From positions 1-64,000 of the forward strand of contig NZ_JHQS01000053.1 of assembly GCF_014843845.1 (NCBI RefSeq): a stretch of DNA of 64,000 nt, written 5' to 3'. Of the stretch, positions 1-8,443 are shown one piece after another. The stretch comes from Mesorhizobium amorphae. GTDB taxonomy: Bacteria; Pseudomonadota; Alphaproteobacteria; Rhizobiales; Rhizobiaceae. The notes below the pieces were generated by a model. The model searched no databases. It was not told the DNA's origin and saw only the letters and a list, made by a program, of their open reading frames with translations. Position numbers and translations under genes: made by a program. Each line of letters starts with the position of its first letter. Position 1 is the stretch's first letter.

Positions 1-57
1 CCCCACGAATGCTGTAACTACTTCGAAAACGCCGGATATGCTTCCGTCAAAACCTGA
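1..57 (+). pseudogene. IS630-family transposase, C-terminal end (cut by window edge)
   Basis: Frame 1 reads PHECCNYFENAGYASVKT and then TGA at 55-57. The E-C-x-N-Y-F-x-x-A-G-Y pattern is typical of the extreme C-terminus of IS630/Tc1-type DDE transposases. Only the last 18 residues are in the window, so it cannot be told whether the element is intact. It lies just outside the truncated dusA start, on the far side of the island boundary. Confidence 0.6.
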
Positions 58-135
58 AAGGCTCTAGATGGTGCGGCTCGCCGGGCCGAACTGATCGTTG
101 CTGCCGGGCGAACGCGCCGCGCGGACACGAATACG

Positions 136-201
136 ATGAGTATGTTGATCAACCGGCTTGCCATTGCGCCGATGATGGACTGGGCATATAAGTCAATATA
201 A
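136..201 (+). pseudogene. Displaced 5' fragment of dusA at the left island end
   Basis: An ATG at 136 opens a 21-codon frame beginning MSMLINRLAIAPMMDW. This matches the start of the intact DusA encoded at 8444 (VAIAPMMDWTDRH). The match stops after the Trp codon at 181-183, and the frame ends at TAA 199-201. The simplest reading is that this is the original chromosomal dusA start, cut off when an element inserted and supplied a replacement 5' end to the gene copy at 8444. Confidence 0.75.
160..183 (+). repeat. Left attachment-site repeat (attL-like) in dusA
   Basis: Twenty-four bases here match 8471-8494 at 22 positions, in the same orientation and the same dusA codons (A-I-A-P-M-M-D-W). 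The two differences are both third-codon-position changes. Integration into the 5' end of dusA by a dedicated tyrosine-recombinase family is established, so this pair is read as the crossover repeats bounding the island. Confidence 0.75.
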
Positions 202-510
202 TCAGTTAGTTACGAGATGTCGTGTGCAAAAATCGCACACGAAAGTTCTGCTTCTCTTCTTTTTTCGTTCCCACGACGGAGCCGCCGACAGCCCTTTTCG
301 GACGCCCTTCTGCCGACGATATTGATCGCTTCAATGCGGATGTTCGCCGGGATATCCGTGAACCTCATTGGCCGCCGCGGCGGCCAGTTTGCCTGGGGTT
401 CTTGGAAGCTTATCGAACTTTCTGCCTCGCGCCACCACCCGAATTGCGGGCACTTGTGAAGGACGTTGGGACGAGCTAAGTCGGGTCCGGCAAGGGCGTG
501 TGTTGCACTC
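184..510. other. Island left end without a recognisable gene
   Basis: No convincing gene is seen. The first 60 bases are AT-rich, unlike the rest of the window. They contain TCGTGTGC at 220-227 and its inverted copy at 235-242. Related octamers recur near the right end of the island and may be integrase arm sites. The short open frames that cover the remainder look like chance frames. Confidence 0.4.
220..242. repeat. Inverted TCGTGTGC pair, possible integrase arm site
   Basis: TCGTGTGC at 220-227 faces GCACACGA at 235-242, with a 7-base spacer. The same octamer, or a one-base variant, occurs three times within 110 bases of the other island end (8333-8340, 8344-8351, 8399-8406). Short repeats shared by both element ends are typical arm-type recombinase or excisionase binding sites; that role is inferred. 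Confidence 0.4.
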
Positions 511-951
511 CTAATTTCCGGCATGCTGGAAGATAACCGCGCTTCCATCCTTGCTAACCGCGAACACGTCGTAGCTGGCGTCAGGATCGCTGCCCATGCC
601 CAGCGAGCCTTTCGGCATTCCGGGTACCGCAAGACCGGCGATCGCGGGTCGCTCCTTCAGCAGGCGCGCGATCGCATCAAGTGGCACGTGGCCTTCGACG
701 TAGTAGCCCTCCACCAGCGCCGTATGGCAGCCCTGCAACTTGTCGGGGATGTCCAGCGATTTTTTCATTGGAGCAAGGTCATCGCTGTCATGCAGCGTTA
801 TCCCGTAGCCGGCTTGCCGCAGCGCCGCGGCCCACGCGCCACAGCAGCCGCACCAGGGATTCTTGTGCACGGCGACGGCAGGCTTCGTGGCAGCCCGGGC
901 GCTGCCGGTAGCGACTGTTGCCAGCAACAGCAATAAGGTTCGTCTGTTCAT
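511..951 (-). CDS. DUF411 periplasmic metal-binding protein
   Basis: This small exported DUF411 protein probably handles copper in the periplasm. From the MNRRTLLLL start it has a hydrophobic signal ending at SARA. The mature part begins with a thioredoxin-like stretch containing NPWCGCCGAW, a CxxC-type cysteine cluster, and continues with the family's conserved GCHTALV and GHVP segments. A longer frame begins at 984, but the signal peptide argues for 951. It is the last gene of the minus-strand copper operon, 53 bases after the CusF-like gene. Metal specificity is inferred from the neighbours. Confidence 0.85.
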   Translation of the reverse strand: MNRRTLLLLLATVATGSARAATKPAVAVHKNPWCGCCGAWAAALRQAGYGITLHDSDDLAPMKKSLDIPDKLQGCHTALVEGYYVEGHVPLDAIARLLKERPAIAGLAVPGMPKGSLGMGSDPDASYDVFAVSKDGSAVIFQHAGN

Positions 952-1004
952 CGCAACTACCTTTCTTACGGCCGGAGGTCGCAAGGTCGCCTCCGGCCCA
1001 CATG

Positions 1005-1283
1005 CTACTTTATTTCAACGACGGTGATGCGCCCATTGACGCGGTCGGCCACGAACTCGATGGCCTGTCCCGGCTTGACCTTTTCGAGCATCGCGTCGTC
1101 GGCGACGACGAACACCATCGTCATGGCCGGCATATCAAGGTTTGCGAGCGGGTCGTGCTTGATCGTGATTTTCTTCTGCTTGGCGTCGACCTTGGTAACT
1201 TCGCCTTTGGTGTATTCGGCGGCGAAGGCATGGCCTGCTAGGCCCAGCATCAGGGCGGCGATTGTAACAACTGTCTTTTTCAT
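1005..1283 (-). CDS. CusF-like periplasmic copper-binding protein
   Basis: A 92-residue protein with a signal peptide cleaved after AFA. The mature domain is the small CusF/CopK-like barrel. It carries the His and Met pattern used for Cu(I)/Ag(I): a histidine in KHDPLANLD followed by MPAMTMVF. CusF proteins pass copper to efflux or oxidase partners. Here no CusA/CusB pump is visible, and the partners are the multicopper oxidase and cupredoxin just upstream. It follows the cupredoxin by 12 bases in the same operon. Confidence 0.88.
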   Translation of the reverse strand: MKKTVVTIAALMLGLAGHAFAAEYTKGEVTKVDAKQKKITIKHDPLANLDMPAMTMVFVVADDAMLEKVKPGQAIEFVADRVNGRITVVEIK

Positions 1284-1295
1284 GGGGAGTCTCCT

Positions 1296-1775
1296 TTACT
1301 TGGTGGCGACCTCGATGTCGCCTTTCATGCCGGCCTCGTAGTGGCCCGGGATCAGGCAGCCGAACGCAAAAGTCCCGGCCTTGGTGAAGGTCCAGACGAT
1401 TTCCCCGCGCTTGCCCGGCGCAAGGCGGATCGCATTGGGATCGTCATGTTCCATCTCGGGGAACTTCTCCATGACTGCCTTGTGCTCGAGGATGGCCTCC
1501 ATCTTGTCCATGACGAACTCGTGGTCGGTTTCGCCCTTGTTGTAGAACTTGAGGCGCAGTGTCTCCCCTTCCTTCGCGGTGAAGGATGCGGGCTGGAAGA
1601 TCATCTTCCCGTCCGCCGTCTCCGACATGGAGATGTTGACGGTGCGTTTGGCCTTGCCGGCCTTGCCCGGCGCGCCGATCGCGAGCTCGTCATGCGAGTG
1701 GTTGCCGGTGCCGCCGGCAAGGGCGGGGGTGGCGGCGGCTATCATCAGAAGGCACAGGGCCGATTTCAGTTTCAT
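1296..1775 (-). CDS. Cupredoxin (plastocyanin/azurin-like) copper protein
   Basis: A 159-residue exported type 1 copper protein. The signal peptide ends near PALA. The C-terminal half has the cupredoxin fold signature: an early ligand in TDHEFVMD, then FGCLIPGHYEAGM, which supplies the Cys, His and Met ligands in a C-x4-H-x4-M loop. The start at 1775 follows a good Shine-Dalgarno (AGGAGA). A much longer frame that opens at 2489 only overlaps the oxidase gene. The protein likely shuttles electrons or copper for the multicopper oxidase 35 bases upstream. Confidence 0.88.
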   Translation of the reverse strand: MKLKSALCLLMIAAATPALAGGTGNHSHDELAIGAPGKAGKAKRTVNISMSETADGKMIFQPASFTAKEGETLRLKFYNKGETDHEFVMDKMEAILEHKAVMEKFPEMEHDDPNAIRLAPGKRGEIVWTFTKAGTFAFGCLIPGHYEAGMKGDIEVATK

Positions 1776-1810
1776 GCAGTCTCTCCTGCTTTTCTTGGTC
1801 ATGGTTTCAT

Positions 1811-3172
1811 TCATCCCTTTGTCCCGTGCCCGACATGGCCGGCGGGCGGGACAACGGTCATTGCATCCTTGGCGGAAGCGGGCGCCGGGAGTGCGCCCGT
1901 CCATTCCCAGGCGACGGTGCCGGCGGGGTGCTCGTACCATCCCGGGTCTGCGTAATCGGTCGCTGACAGTCCCTCGCGGACCTTGACGACCGAGAACATG
2001 CCGCCCATCTCGATGGGACCGAACTGGCCCCAGCCCGTCATCATCGGGATGGTGTTGTCGGGGAGCGGCATTTCCATTTCGCCCATGTCGGCCATGCCGC
2101 GATTGCCCATGGCCATGTACTCGGGCTGAACACGCTTGATCTTCTCGGTGAGCTGGGTCTTGTCGACGCCGATAAACGTTGGGGCGTCGTGCCCCATGGC
2201 GTTCATCGTGTGATGCGACTTGTGGCAATGGACAGCCCAGTCGCCCGGATAGATGGCGTCGAACTCGTAGGCGCGCATGGCGCCGACAGGAATGTCGATC
2301 GACACTTCCGGCCAGCGCGCCTCCGGCCGCACCCACCCCCCATCCGTGCACGTCACTTCGAAGTCGTAGCCGTGCATGTGGATCGGGTGGTTGGTCATGG
2401 TGAGGTTGCCCACCCGCACCCTCACGCGGTCGCCCTTCGCCGCGACAAGATGGCTGATGCCCGGAAACACGCGGCTGTTCCAGCACCACATGTTGAAGTC
2501 GGTCATCTCCATAACGCGCGGCACATAGGAGCCGGGGTCGATGTCGTAGGCATTCAGCAAAAAAACGAAATCGCGGTCGACGCGGTGCAGGGCGGGGTCT
2601 TTCGGGTGGATGACGAAAAACCCCATCATCCCCATCGCCATCTGCGTCATTTCGTCAGCATGCGGGTGGTACATGAAGGTCCCGCTCTTCACGAGATCGA
2701 ACTCGTAGACGAAGGTTTTGCCGGTCGGAATGCCGGGCTGGGTAAGGCCGGTCACCCCGTCCATGCCGCTTGGCAGGATCATGCCGTGCCAGTGGACGGT
2801 GGTGTGCTCGGGCAGCTTGTTGGTGACGAAGATGCGCACGCGATCCCCCTCGACGGCCTCGATGGTGGGTCCCGGCGACTGGCCGTTATAGCCCCACAGA
2901 TAGGCAATCATGCCGGGCGCCATCTCGCGCTCGACGGGCTCCGCCACAAGGTGGAACTCCTTGACGTTGCCGTTCATCCGGTGCGGCAGTGTCCAGCCAT
3001 TCAGCGTTACGACGGGCTGGTAGTCAGGCCCGCTCTTCGGGAAGAGCGGCGGCTGCATGTCAGGCGATTCCATAAGGGCGGCTTCGGGCAGCCCCATGGC
3101 GGAAGTCCTGGTCCAGGCGGCCGCGCCAGCCAGCAGCGCGCCGCCGCCCAGCAATTGTCGTCTTGTAACCAT
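1811..3172 (-). CDS. Multicopper oxidase (CopA/CueO-type)
   Basis: A 453-residue periplasmic oxidase, probably oxidising Cu(I). The N-terminus has a Tat-like signal (TRRQLLGGGALLAGAA). All four multicopper oxidase copper motifs are visible: HWHG and HPH in the N-terminal half, and HPIHMHG and HCHKSHH toward the C-terminus, so the T1 and trinuclear sites look complete. A Met-rich tail segment (MAMGNRGMADMGEMEM) fits copper handling. It is shorter than CopA proteins of about 600 residues, closer to the two-domain-like oxidases found in copper islands. It starts 17 bases after the TolC-type gene, with AGAAGGA as ribosome site. Confidence 0.93.
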   Translation of the reverse strand: MVTRRQLLGGGALLAGAAAWTRTSAMGLPEAALMESPDMQPPLFPKSGPDYQPVVTLNGWTLPHRMNGNVKEFHLVAEPVEREMAPGMIAYLWGYNGQSPGPTIEAVEGDRVRIFVTNKLPEHTTVHWHGMILPSGMDGVTGLTQPGIPTGKTFVYEFDLVKSGTFMYHPHADEMTQMAMGMMGFFVIHPKDPALHRVDRDFVFLLNAYDIDPGSYVPRVMEMTDFNMWCWNSRVFPGISHLVAAKGDRVRVRVGNLTMTNHPIHMHGYDFEVTCTDGGWVRPEARWPEVSIDIPVGAMRAYEFDAIYPGDWAVHCHKSHHTMNAMGHDAPTFIGVDKTQLTEKIKRVQPEYMAMGNRGMADMGEMEMPLPDNTIPMMTGWGQFGPIEMGGMFSVVKVREGLSATDYADPGWYEHPAGTVAWEWTGALPAPASAKDAMTVVPPAGHVGHGTKG

Positions 3173-3189
3173 GGGATTGGTCCTTCTGG

Positions 3190-4644
3190 TTAGTGTCCAG
3201 CGCCGTCGCCGTCGGCGGCGGACGCGGTTACTGTTTCTGATGAAGCGGCGGCGCCGCCGCCGTGAACGGCGGTGCCGAGATTGACGTCGGCGATCCAGAA
3301 AGACTGACGGGCCTGCAGCGCCTGGATGTTGGCCTCGATGCGCGCGCGCGTATCGGCCAGCAGCTCGAAGGTATTGGTGATCATCCCGTTATAGGTGAGC
3401 ACCGACTCCTCCTCGATCTTCTTGCGCAGGGGCACGACGCTGTTCCGGTAATGCCGCGCGATGTCGTAGGTTGAGCGGTAGGCATCAAAAGCGGAGCGCG
3501 CTTCCGACCGCACATTGACGGCTTTTTCAGCGAGCCGGTTTGCTGCCTGCATGTAGGCAAGCTCTGCCTTGCGCATACGCGGCTTGCCGGTGTCAAAGAC
3601 CGGGATGACGAACTCGACCTCGATCCGGGGCGTGGCGACGTTCTTCGTCTCGCCGTCTTCTTCCTCCTCGCGCTCCACCTCAACGCCTGTCAGGAGCTCA
3701 AGGTCGGTCAGATAGCGGGTGGCCTCTGTCAACTTGTATTCACGGGCGAGCGCTTCCAGTTCCAGTCGCGCTATCTCAAGATCGACACGCTGCTGCAGCG
3801 CTTCGCGCTCGATCGGGCCCCTGCCATAAACGCCCTTCGGCAGGCCCGGAAGACGACCCGGGAGCTTGTAGGCGATATCCTGCCCCCAAAGGCCCATGAG
3901 CCGCGTCAGCTCCTCACGCGTCTGGCGCGCATCGAGCCGCGCCTGCGCCACCTGCCCGGCGAGCTCTGCGTTGAACACGAACTCCCGCGCCTGCCCTGTC
4001 TTGGAAAAAGCTCCTGTTTCGCCCAGCTTGCGGGCGAGCTCCGCTGCCGCATCCGCCGAGACCTGCGCCTGTCCCAGCAAGCCGACGGTCTCCTGCGCGG
4101 CGACCGCATTGACCCAGGCCCGCCGCGTATCGGCGGCCAGCCTCATGGTCTCTTCGGCCGCGCGCAGCTGAGCCTGCCGGAAACGGGCATCCGCGACGGC
4201 GACGCGCTTCTCCCGAGTCGTCAGCGCGAGAATATTGCTGACAACCGCGGCCTCCACCGTGCGCACCGCGTCGAGCGTCATGGCGCCGACCGACACGCGC
4301 GGATTGACGAGAAGGCGTTCCTGCCAGACGTCGGCCGCCGACAGGCCGATATCGGCATAGGCGGCCTGCAGGCCCTTGTTGTTGAGAAGCGCGACCTGAA
4401 CCGCCATGTCGGGCCCGACCGGCCCTGACTTGACAAGGCGGCCGACCTGCTCGGCAAGGGCCTGAGCCTGCGCGTTGGACTGCACCCACACGGGGGTCTT
4501 GCCGGTGGCTGCACGGCTGCGCATGGCGACCGTGGTGAAACCCGATTGGGGGTCGCTGATGTCAACCGAGCCGGTGGTGGTGTCGCAGCCCGCCGTGAGC
4601 AGCGTCGCTGCGCAGGCTGAAAAAATGCGGAAAGGCAGCCTCAC
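3190..4644 (-). CDS. TolC-family outer-membrane lipoprotein
   Basis: A 484-residue outer membrane efflux protein. The N-terminus carries a lipobox (LLTAGC), so it should be lipidated like OprM/CusC. Two long Ala/Arg/Glu-rich helical repeats follow, with the alternating coiled pattern of TolC proteins. No inner-membrane pump or adaptor lies in this window, so either these are elsewhere or the protein serves the periplasmic copper system in another way. Its start overlaps the stop of the small lipoprotein gene upstream by 4 bases (ATGA). Confidence 0.88.
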   Translation of the reverse strand: MRLPFRIFSACAATLLTAGCDTTTGSVDISDPQSGFTTVAMRSRAATGKTPVWVQSNAQAQALAEQVGRLVKSGPVGPDMAVQVALLNNKGLQAAYADIGLSAADVWQERLLVNPRVSVGAMTLDAVRTVEAAVVSNILALTTREKRVAVADARFRQAQLRAAEETMRLAADTRRAWVNAVAAQETVGLLGQAQVSADAAAELARKLGETGAFSKTGQAREFVFNAELAGQVAQARLDARQTREELTRLMGLWGQDIAYKLPGRLPGLPKGVYGRGPIEREALQQRVDLEIARLELEALAREYKLTEATRYLTDLELLTGVEVEREEEEDGETKNVATPRIEVEFVIPVFDTGKPRMRKAELAYMQAANRLAEKAVNVRSEARSAFDAYRSTYDIARHYRNSVVPLRKKIEEESVLTYNGMITNTFELLADTRARIEANIQALQARQSFWIADVNLGTAVHGGGAAASSETVTASAADGDGAGH

Positions 4645-4874
4645 GATCCCGCTTCCTTGCCGGCCGGAGACAGATTGTCGTTGAGCCTGCGCCAGTTCTG
4701 TGGGTCGGTCGGCTCGCGATGAACGTAATTCACGACCGGATGATAGTGAGTATTTGTGATGCCGTAGGCGGGATCAGCCGGACTGAAGGCCGGGAGGGCG
4801 GCCTCGGGCGGCACGGCATTGCAACCCGCAAGGGCGAGCGACGCGCCGAGCGCCGCGCATACAGGAATGTTCAT
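4641..4874 (-). CDS. Small lipoprotein of the copper operon
   Basis: A 77-residue protein with a signal peptide and lipobox (LALAGCN). The mature part is Pro/Ala-rich and has a Tyr/His segment (NTHYHPVVNYVHREP) that could bind metal. It is translationally coupled to the TolC-type gene through a 4-base ATGA overlap, so the two products probably work together. I do not recognise a named family. Confidence 0.65.
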   Translation of the reverse strand: MNIPVCAALGASLALAGCNAVPPEAALPAFSPADPAYGITNTHYHPVVNYVHREPTDPQNWRRLNDNLSPAGKEAGS

Positions 4875-4958
4875 TGGGGAACCTGAAGCTGGAACGATGG
4901 GTCTGCGGCGGCGGCAAGAGCCGGAACGCCGGGCACACTCCGCCTGTGGGCGGACTCG

Positions 4959-5372
4959 TCAGCTGATGGTTCGGGGCGGTTTGATGACGGACGAAATCTG
5001 GCCGTCAGGCAGGGCGTGGGTAAAGTCGAACCGGAATCCGCCGGCTTCGGGCGCATGGATCAGTGGCGATGAGGCCGCCATCGCCTGGCTCATGACGCAA
5101 TGCATCTCACAGCACAGATCTGTAGAGACCGGCTGGTGATGGTCGCTGCCGCCCTTATGCTCGTGCGCGCTTCCGGCGGAATGCTGCGCGGCATCATCAT
5201 CAATGCCACTGACGTCGTGCCCGTGGCCGGCTGCAGCTGTCGCGACGCTCTCGCTTGCAGCCGCTGTGGCGGCGGCCGCCAGTCCCGGCTGCCAGATGGC
5301 AAGCAGAAGGAACATGCACGCGACGACAGCGCGCACAGCCTTTCTGCAGTGAATCATCGGGTATCCGATCAT
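4959..5372 (-). CDS. Exported His/Cys-rich protein, first gene of the copper operon
   Basis: From the start at 5372 the protein has one hydrophobic segment ending LAAAATA. The mature domain is rich in His, Asp and Cys (HGHDVSG, HEHKGGSDHHQ, CCEMHCVM), which suggests soft-metal binding in the periplasm. The frame is open back to 5477, and the start is uncertain because no strong ribosome site is seen. It lies 84 bases ahead of the small lipoprotein, in the same orientation. I do not recognise a named family. Confidence 0.6.
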   Translation of the reverse strand: MIGYPMIHCRKAVRAVVACMFLLLAIWQPGLAAAATAAASESVATAAAGHGHDVSGIDDDAAQHSAGSAHEHKGGSDHHQPVSTDLCCEMHCVMSQAMAASSPLIHAPEAGGFRFDFTHALPDGQISSVIKPPRTIS

Positions 5373-5576
5373 CGGGCATCTTTCGGCACGTGCAGGACGC
5401 AAAGTCAACACAAGACACAGCGCGCGCAAGTGCAGCGCACGATTTGGTAGGACAGGATTTGGGTTAAATGACGGCATCGTATGCCTGATCTTCTGCTTCT
5501 CATGATCGGCTCGCGACCCATAGATCCGCTGAGGTCATATGCGGATTTCTGATGGCAGAGGCGCATCTACGCTGAG

Positions 5577-6812
5577 TTAGTTCCCGCGTGTCACGCGAAG
5601 AACCTGTCCGCCGTCATCAGTTAGAAGCACTATCGAACCGTCACGCGCTACAGCCACATCGCGAATGCGGCCGGTGCCTTCCAGATAGCGAGCCTCGCCG
5701 GCGACGCGGCCAGCCGAGAGCGTAAGGCGTACAAGCGATCGACTGGACAGCCCACCGACGAGGATGCTTCCTCGCCATTCGGGGAACATGCTCCCATCGT
5801 AGAAGGCCATGCCGCTCGGCGCGATTACCGGATCCCAGTAGTAGATGGGCTGCTCCATGCCATCCCGGGCTGTGATCCCTTCGCCGATTGGCGCTCCGCT
5901 ATAATTTTCCCCATAGGTAATGATGGGCCAGCCATAATTTTTTCCTGGCTCGGGACGGTTAAGTTCGTCGCCCCCACGCGGGCCGTGCTCGATCGTCCAT
6001 AGCGCGCCATCGGGTCCAAGTGCCGCAGCCTGTACGTTCCTGTGTCCGAAGGACCAGATTTCCGGCAGGCCGCCTTCCAACTGGGGATTGCCAGGAGCCG
6101 CGCCTCCGTCCGGATTGATCCTGATGATCTTACCGAGATGCGTGCCGACGTCTTGGGCTAGCTGCCGCGGTCTGCGCTGTGATCTTTCACCGGTTGTAAC
6201 AAACAAGGCACCGTCGCGGTCGAAGACGAGGCGCGATCCGAAATGGTTGTTCGATCGCCACGCCGGCTGCTGTTGAAAGACAACCCGCACGTCGCCCAGA
6301 GCCGCGCCATCGGCTGACAGAACACCGGTCGCGACGGCCGTCGCGTTACCCTCGGCGCCACGGGGCTGTGAGAAACTCCACCAAACCCGCCGAGACTCTT
6401 CGAAATCATCGCGAACGGCCACATCGAGGAGCCCGCCTTGGCCCCGCGCCACGACCTCAGGTACCCCCTGGATCGGCTCAGACACTGTCCCGTCGGACCG
6501 CACCAGGCGCATGCGTCCAGGGCGTTCCGTTACAAGCCATCCGCCATCCGGCAACTCCGCTATGCCCCAAGGGTTCTCAAGGCCTTCCGCGACCACAGTG
6601 CTTATCAACTGGATGCTGTCGTTGATTACCGGAGCGCGCGTTTGACCTGGGAACGCCGGCCGCTGATCTGCGGCGTTGGGCGGCGCCAGGTTGAAATCCT
6701 GCGCGCGGGCGTTCCCGGCCGCTGCGATGAAGATAGATGCAATCGCGGCACGAGAGGCGATAGACCAGCTTTGCCGGTGTCCGGATAGAGATTCCCGATT
6801 TATGCTTCGCAT
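5577..6812 (-). CDS. PQQ-dependent sugar dehydrogenase (soluble aldose dehydrogenase type)
   Basis: A 411-residue exported six-bladed propeller enzyme of the YliI/GdhB family, which oxidises aldoses with PQQ. The signal peptide ends at GNARAQ. Landmarks are ENPWGIAELPDGGWLVTERPGRM, a catalytic-type HFGSRLVFDRDGALFVTTGER, WSFGHRNVQ and EHGPRGGDELN. The start at 6812 has AGAGGA about 10 bases upstream; a longer frame from 7025 lacks such a site and would bury the signal. It belongs to the island but not obviously to copper resistance. PQQ synthesis genes are not in the window. Confidence 0.9.
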   Translation of the reverse strand: MRSINRESLSGHRQSWSIASRAAIASIFIAAAGNARAQDFNLAPPNAADQRPAFPGQTRAPVINDSIQLISTVVAEGLENPWGIAELPDGGWLVTERPGRMRLVRSDGTVSEPIQGVPEVVARGQGGLLDVAVRDDFEESRRVWWSFSQPRGAEGNATAVATGVLSADGAALGDVRVVFQQQPAWRSNNHFGSRLVFDRDGALFVTTGERSQRRPRQLAQDVGTHLGKIIRINPDGGAAPGNPQLEGGLPEIWSFGHRNVQAAALGPDGALWTIEHGPRGGDELNRPEPGKNYGWPIITYGENYSGAPIGEGITARDGMEQPIYYWDPVIAPSGMAFYDGSMFPEWRGSILVGGLSSRSLVRLTLSAGRVAGEARYLEGTGRIRDVAVARDGSIVLLTDDGGQVLRVTRGN

Positions 6813-7941
6813 GAGATTATTCCTCTGCAGCTGTTGCTGGGCTGGGCGGTCATTTGGGAATCCTAAACGATCCGAGCCATTCGATAACACTTGCGATCGT
6901 CTGGCGTTCCCGATGGCAGTAGTGCTGCGCGATCGTCTCGACCCGGTGCTAACCGATTTGATCGTTTCATTTCGTCCGGCATTGCGGCGCCGTCTGGGAA
7001 TTCGTTGAGAAGCCGTTGAAGACATTCCGGCGCGGTTGCAGCTAGCCCCGCTGTTGCCCAGGGCCGCCGTTTGGTCAGCTATGGTCGTTAATCAGCGGCG
7101 TAGTGCCTTTCGGTCGCCGATTTTTCCTCACCAACACAACCGTGCCGGCGTCGACCGTGATGAGGCCCAGCACCTGCACCGTGACCGGCCAAAATTCTCG
7201 TCGCATGGACGATTTAGCCCTCAAACCTCATCTTGTCGCCTGGCCTGGCCCTTGAGCGAATAGGGATAATTGGCCTTCGGAATGTGCAAAGTCACGCGAT
7301 CTTCGATGCGCTTGCCACCGTGGCGATGATCGCCTCCTTGTAAGCGCAACAGCCGAGGCCCAGAAAGTTTTCGTTTCAGAAATGTCCACAGAAAGAGACA
7401 GCCCGGCGACGGCGGCCATACTGAACCAGCCGGTCCGTGGGCGCGTTTGCTTCAGCCAACCTGGCCAGCGCTTCTTCGACTTTTTGAGCCGACGCGTCTG
7501 TGCGCTTGATGTGCCGGACAACTTGCCGCCTTAGCTTCGCGAGCATTTCAGCGCGATATACGTCCCCGTATCTCGCAGTTTCAAGGTGGAGGGTCGCAAG
7601 CCTCATGGCGACGATTCCAATTAGTGGCAATAGAATTCGCGAATCCGACTTTCGTTCCGTTGTCCGACCTTTCGCTGTCTGGCTGATCCTACATATTGCT
7701 ACACGGACGGACCGGCGGTTTCGGCTTGAACGGAAGAGGCTGGCGCCTGAGAGGAACGTCGGCAAGCGACGTTCGGATCGGCTTGACGGCACCAGTGGAT
7801 TGAGTGGCGGCCACACGCCTAGTGAGCAGCGCCGCCGACATTTGGGCGAGCTTCGATTTTATACCCAAGGACTCCTCCCGAGAGACCTACTCCAGCAGGT
7901 CATTTCTACCACAGGTGGCGCCGCGCTCGCATTTAGATTTG
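6813..7941. other. Degenerate island interior
   Basis: No gene can be supported with confidence. Minus-strand frame pieces, such as 7376-7606 (starting MRLATLHLETARYGDVYRAE) and a stretch around 7230-7330 reading GGKRIEDRVTLHIPKANYPY, look protein-like but are interrupted or short. This suggests decayed cargo or mobility genes. The region leads directly into the decayed integrase at 7942-8328. Confidence 0.4.
7376..7606 (-). CDS. Possible small hypothetical protein
   Basis: A 76-residue frame starting MRLATLHLETARYGDVYRAE, with GGAAT about 10 bases before the ATG. The composition (amphipathic, Arg/Glu/Ala-rich helices) looks like a real protein more than its neighbours do, but I recognise no family. 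It may be the remnant of a longer island gene. It sits in a degenerate region. Confidence 0.25.
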   Translation of the reverse strand: MRLATLHLETARYGDVYRAEMLAKLRRQVVRHIKRTDASAQKVEEALARLAEANAPTDRLVQYGRRRRAVSFCGHF

Positions 7942-8328
7942 CTAATTCAGGAACGATGGCAGCCGGGATCGACCCTCTTGGGCGGCACAGTCGCGACCAA
8001 AACGAATGAGCCGTTCGCGATCGAGAACCGCTATGTTGCACTTCCCCAGATGTCTTTGGAGCATATCGAGGGCTGCAGCCTTGGAGCGGCGAGGGGACTT
8101 GCCTACATCGCACATGTCGTCGATATGAAGGTCGATGAGTTCGCCGAAAGTTTTCAGGCGCGCTATACGGCACTTAGTCGGAGTCTCACCGCGATCGACT
8201 TGGCGCACGGTTTCGGTTGCCCAGCGCCATGCGTCGCCTCGGCGCAGGAAGGTCTCGCTGATCTAGCGACCTTTGCGACGGACTTGGACACGCCAGGAAC
8301 CGGATGAGAGCTTTGTATAGGTGGCCAT
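7942..8328 (-). pseudogene. Decayed site-specific tyrosine integrase of the dusA island
   Basis: Reading minus from the ATG at 8328 gives MATYTKLSSGSWRVQVRRKG, an in-frame TAG at codon 22 (8263-8265), then ISETFLRRGDAWRW and a SAM-like arm-binding domain (TFGELIDLHIDDM ... LDRERLIRFGRDCAAQEG). This is the N-terminal third of a rhizobial phage-type integrase. The frame closes at 7942, and I cannot find the catalytic R-HxxR-Y domain downstream. It faces away from dusA, directly beside the right attachment repeat, where an integrase is expected. The element should therefore be immobile without help in trans. Confidence 0.8.
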
Positions 8329-8332
8329 TTTT

Positions 8333-8408
8333 TCGTGTGCGCTCCGTGTGCACTGAGAGATCGAAACGTGGCGAAGAGGGTCGTATTCTGGCGTAAATTC
8401 GTGTGCAC
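8333..8408 (+). repeat. Three TCGTGTGC-type direct repeats at the right island end
   Basis: Copies lie at 8333-8340 (TCGTGTGC), 8344-8353 (CCGTGTGCAC) and 8399-8408 (TCGTGTGCAC), between the integrase start and dusA. They match the inverted pair at 220-242 at the other end. They are candidate arm or excisionase sites; function is inferred. Confidence 0.4.
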
Positions 8409-8443
8409 TCGGCAGGTTCTAACGATTTGATGTTAAAGAAAAC

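Noticed and set aside
1296..2489. 397-residue minus frame covering the cupredoxin
   Set aside because: The N-terminal 238 residues are an out-of-frame reading of the multicopper oxidase; the real gene starts at 1775.
7500..8009. Plus-strand 169-residue frame in the island
   Set aside because: Arg/Ser-rich composition, no family pattern, and it opposes better minus-strand remnants.
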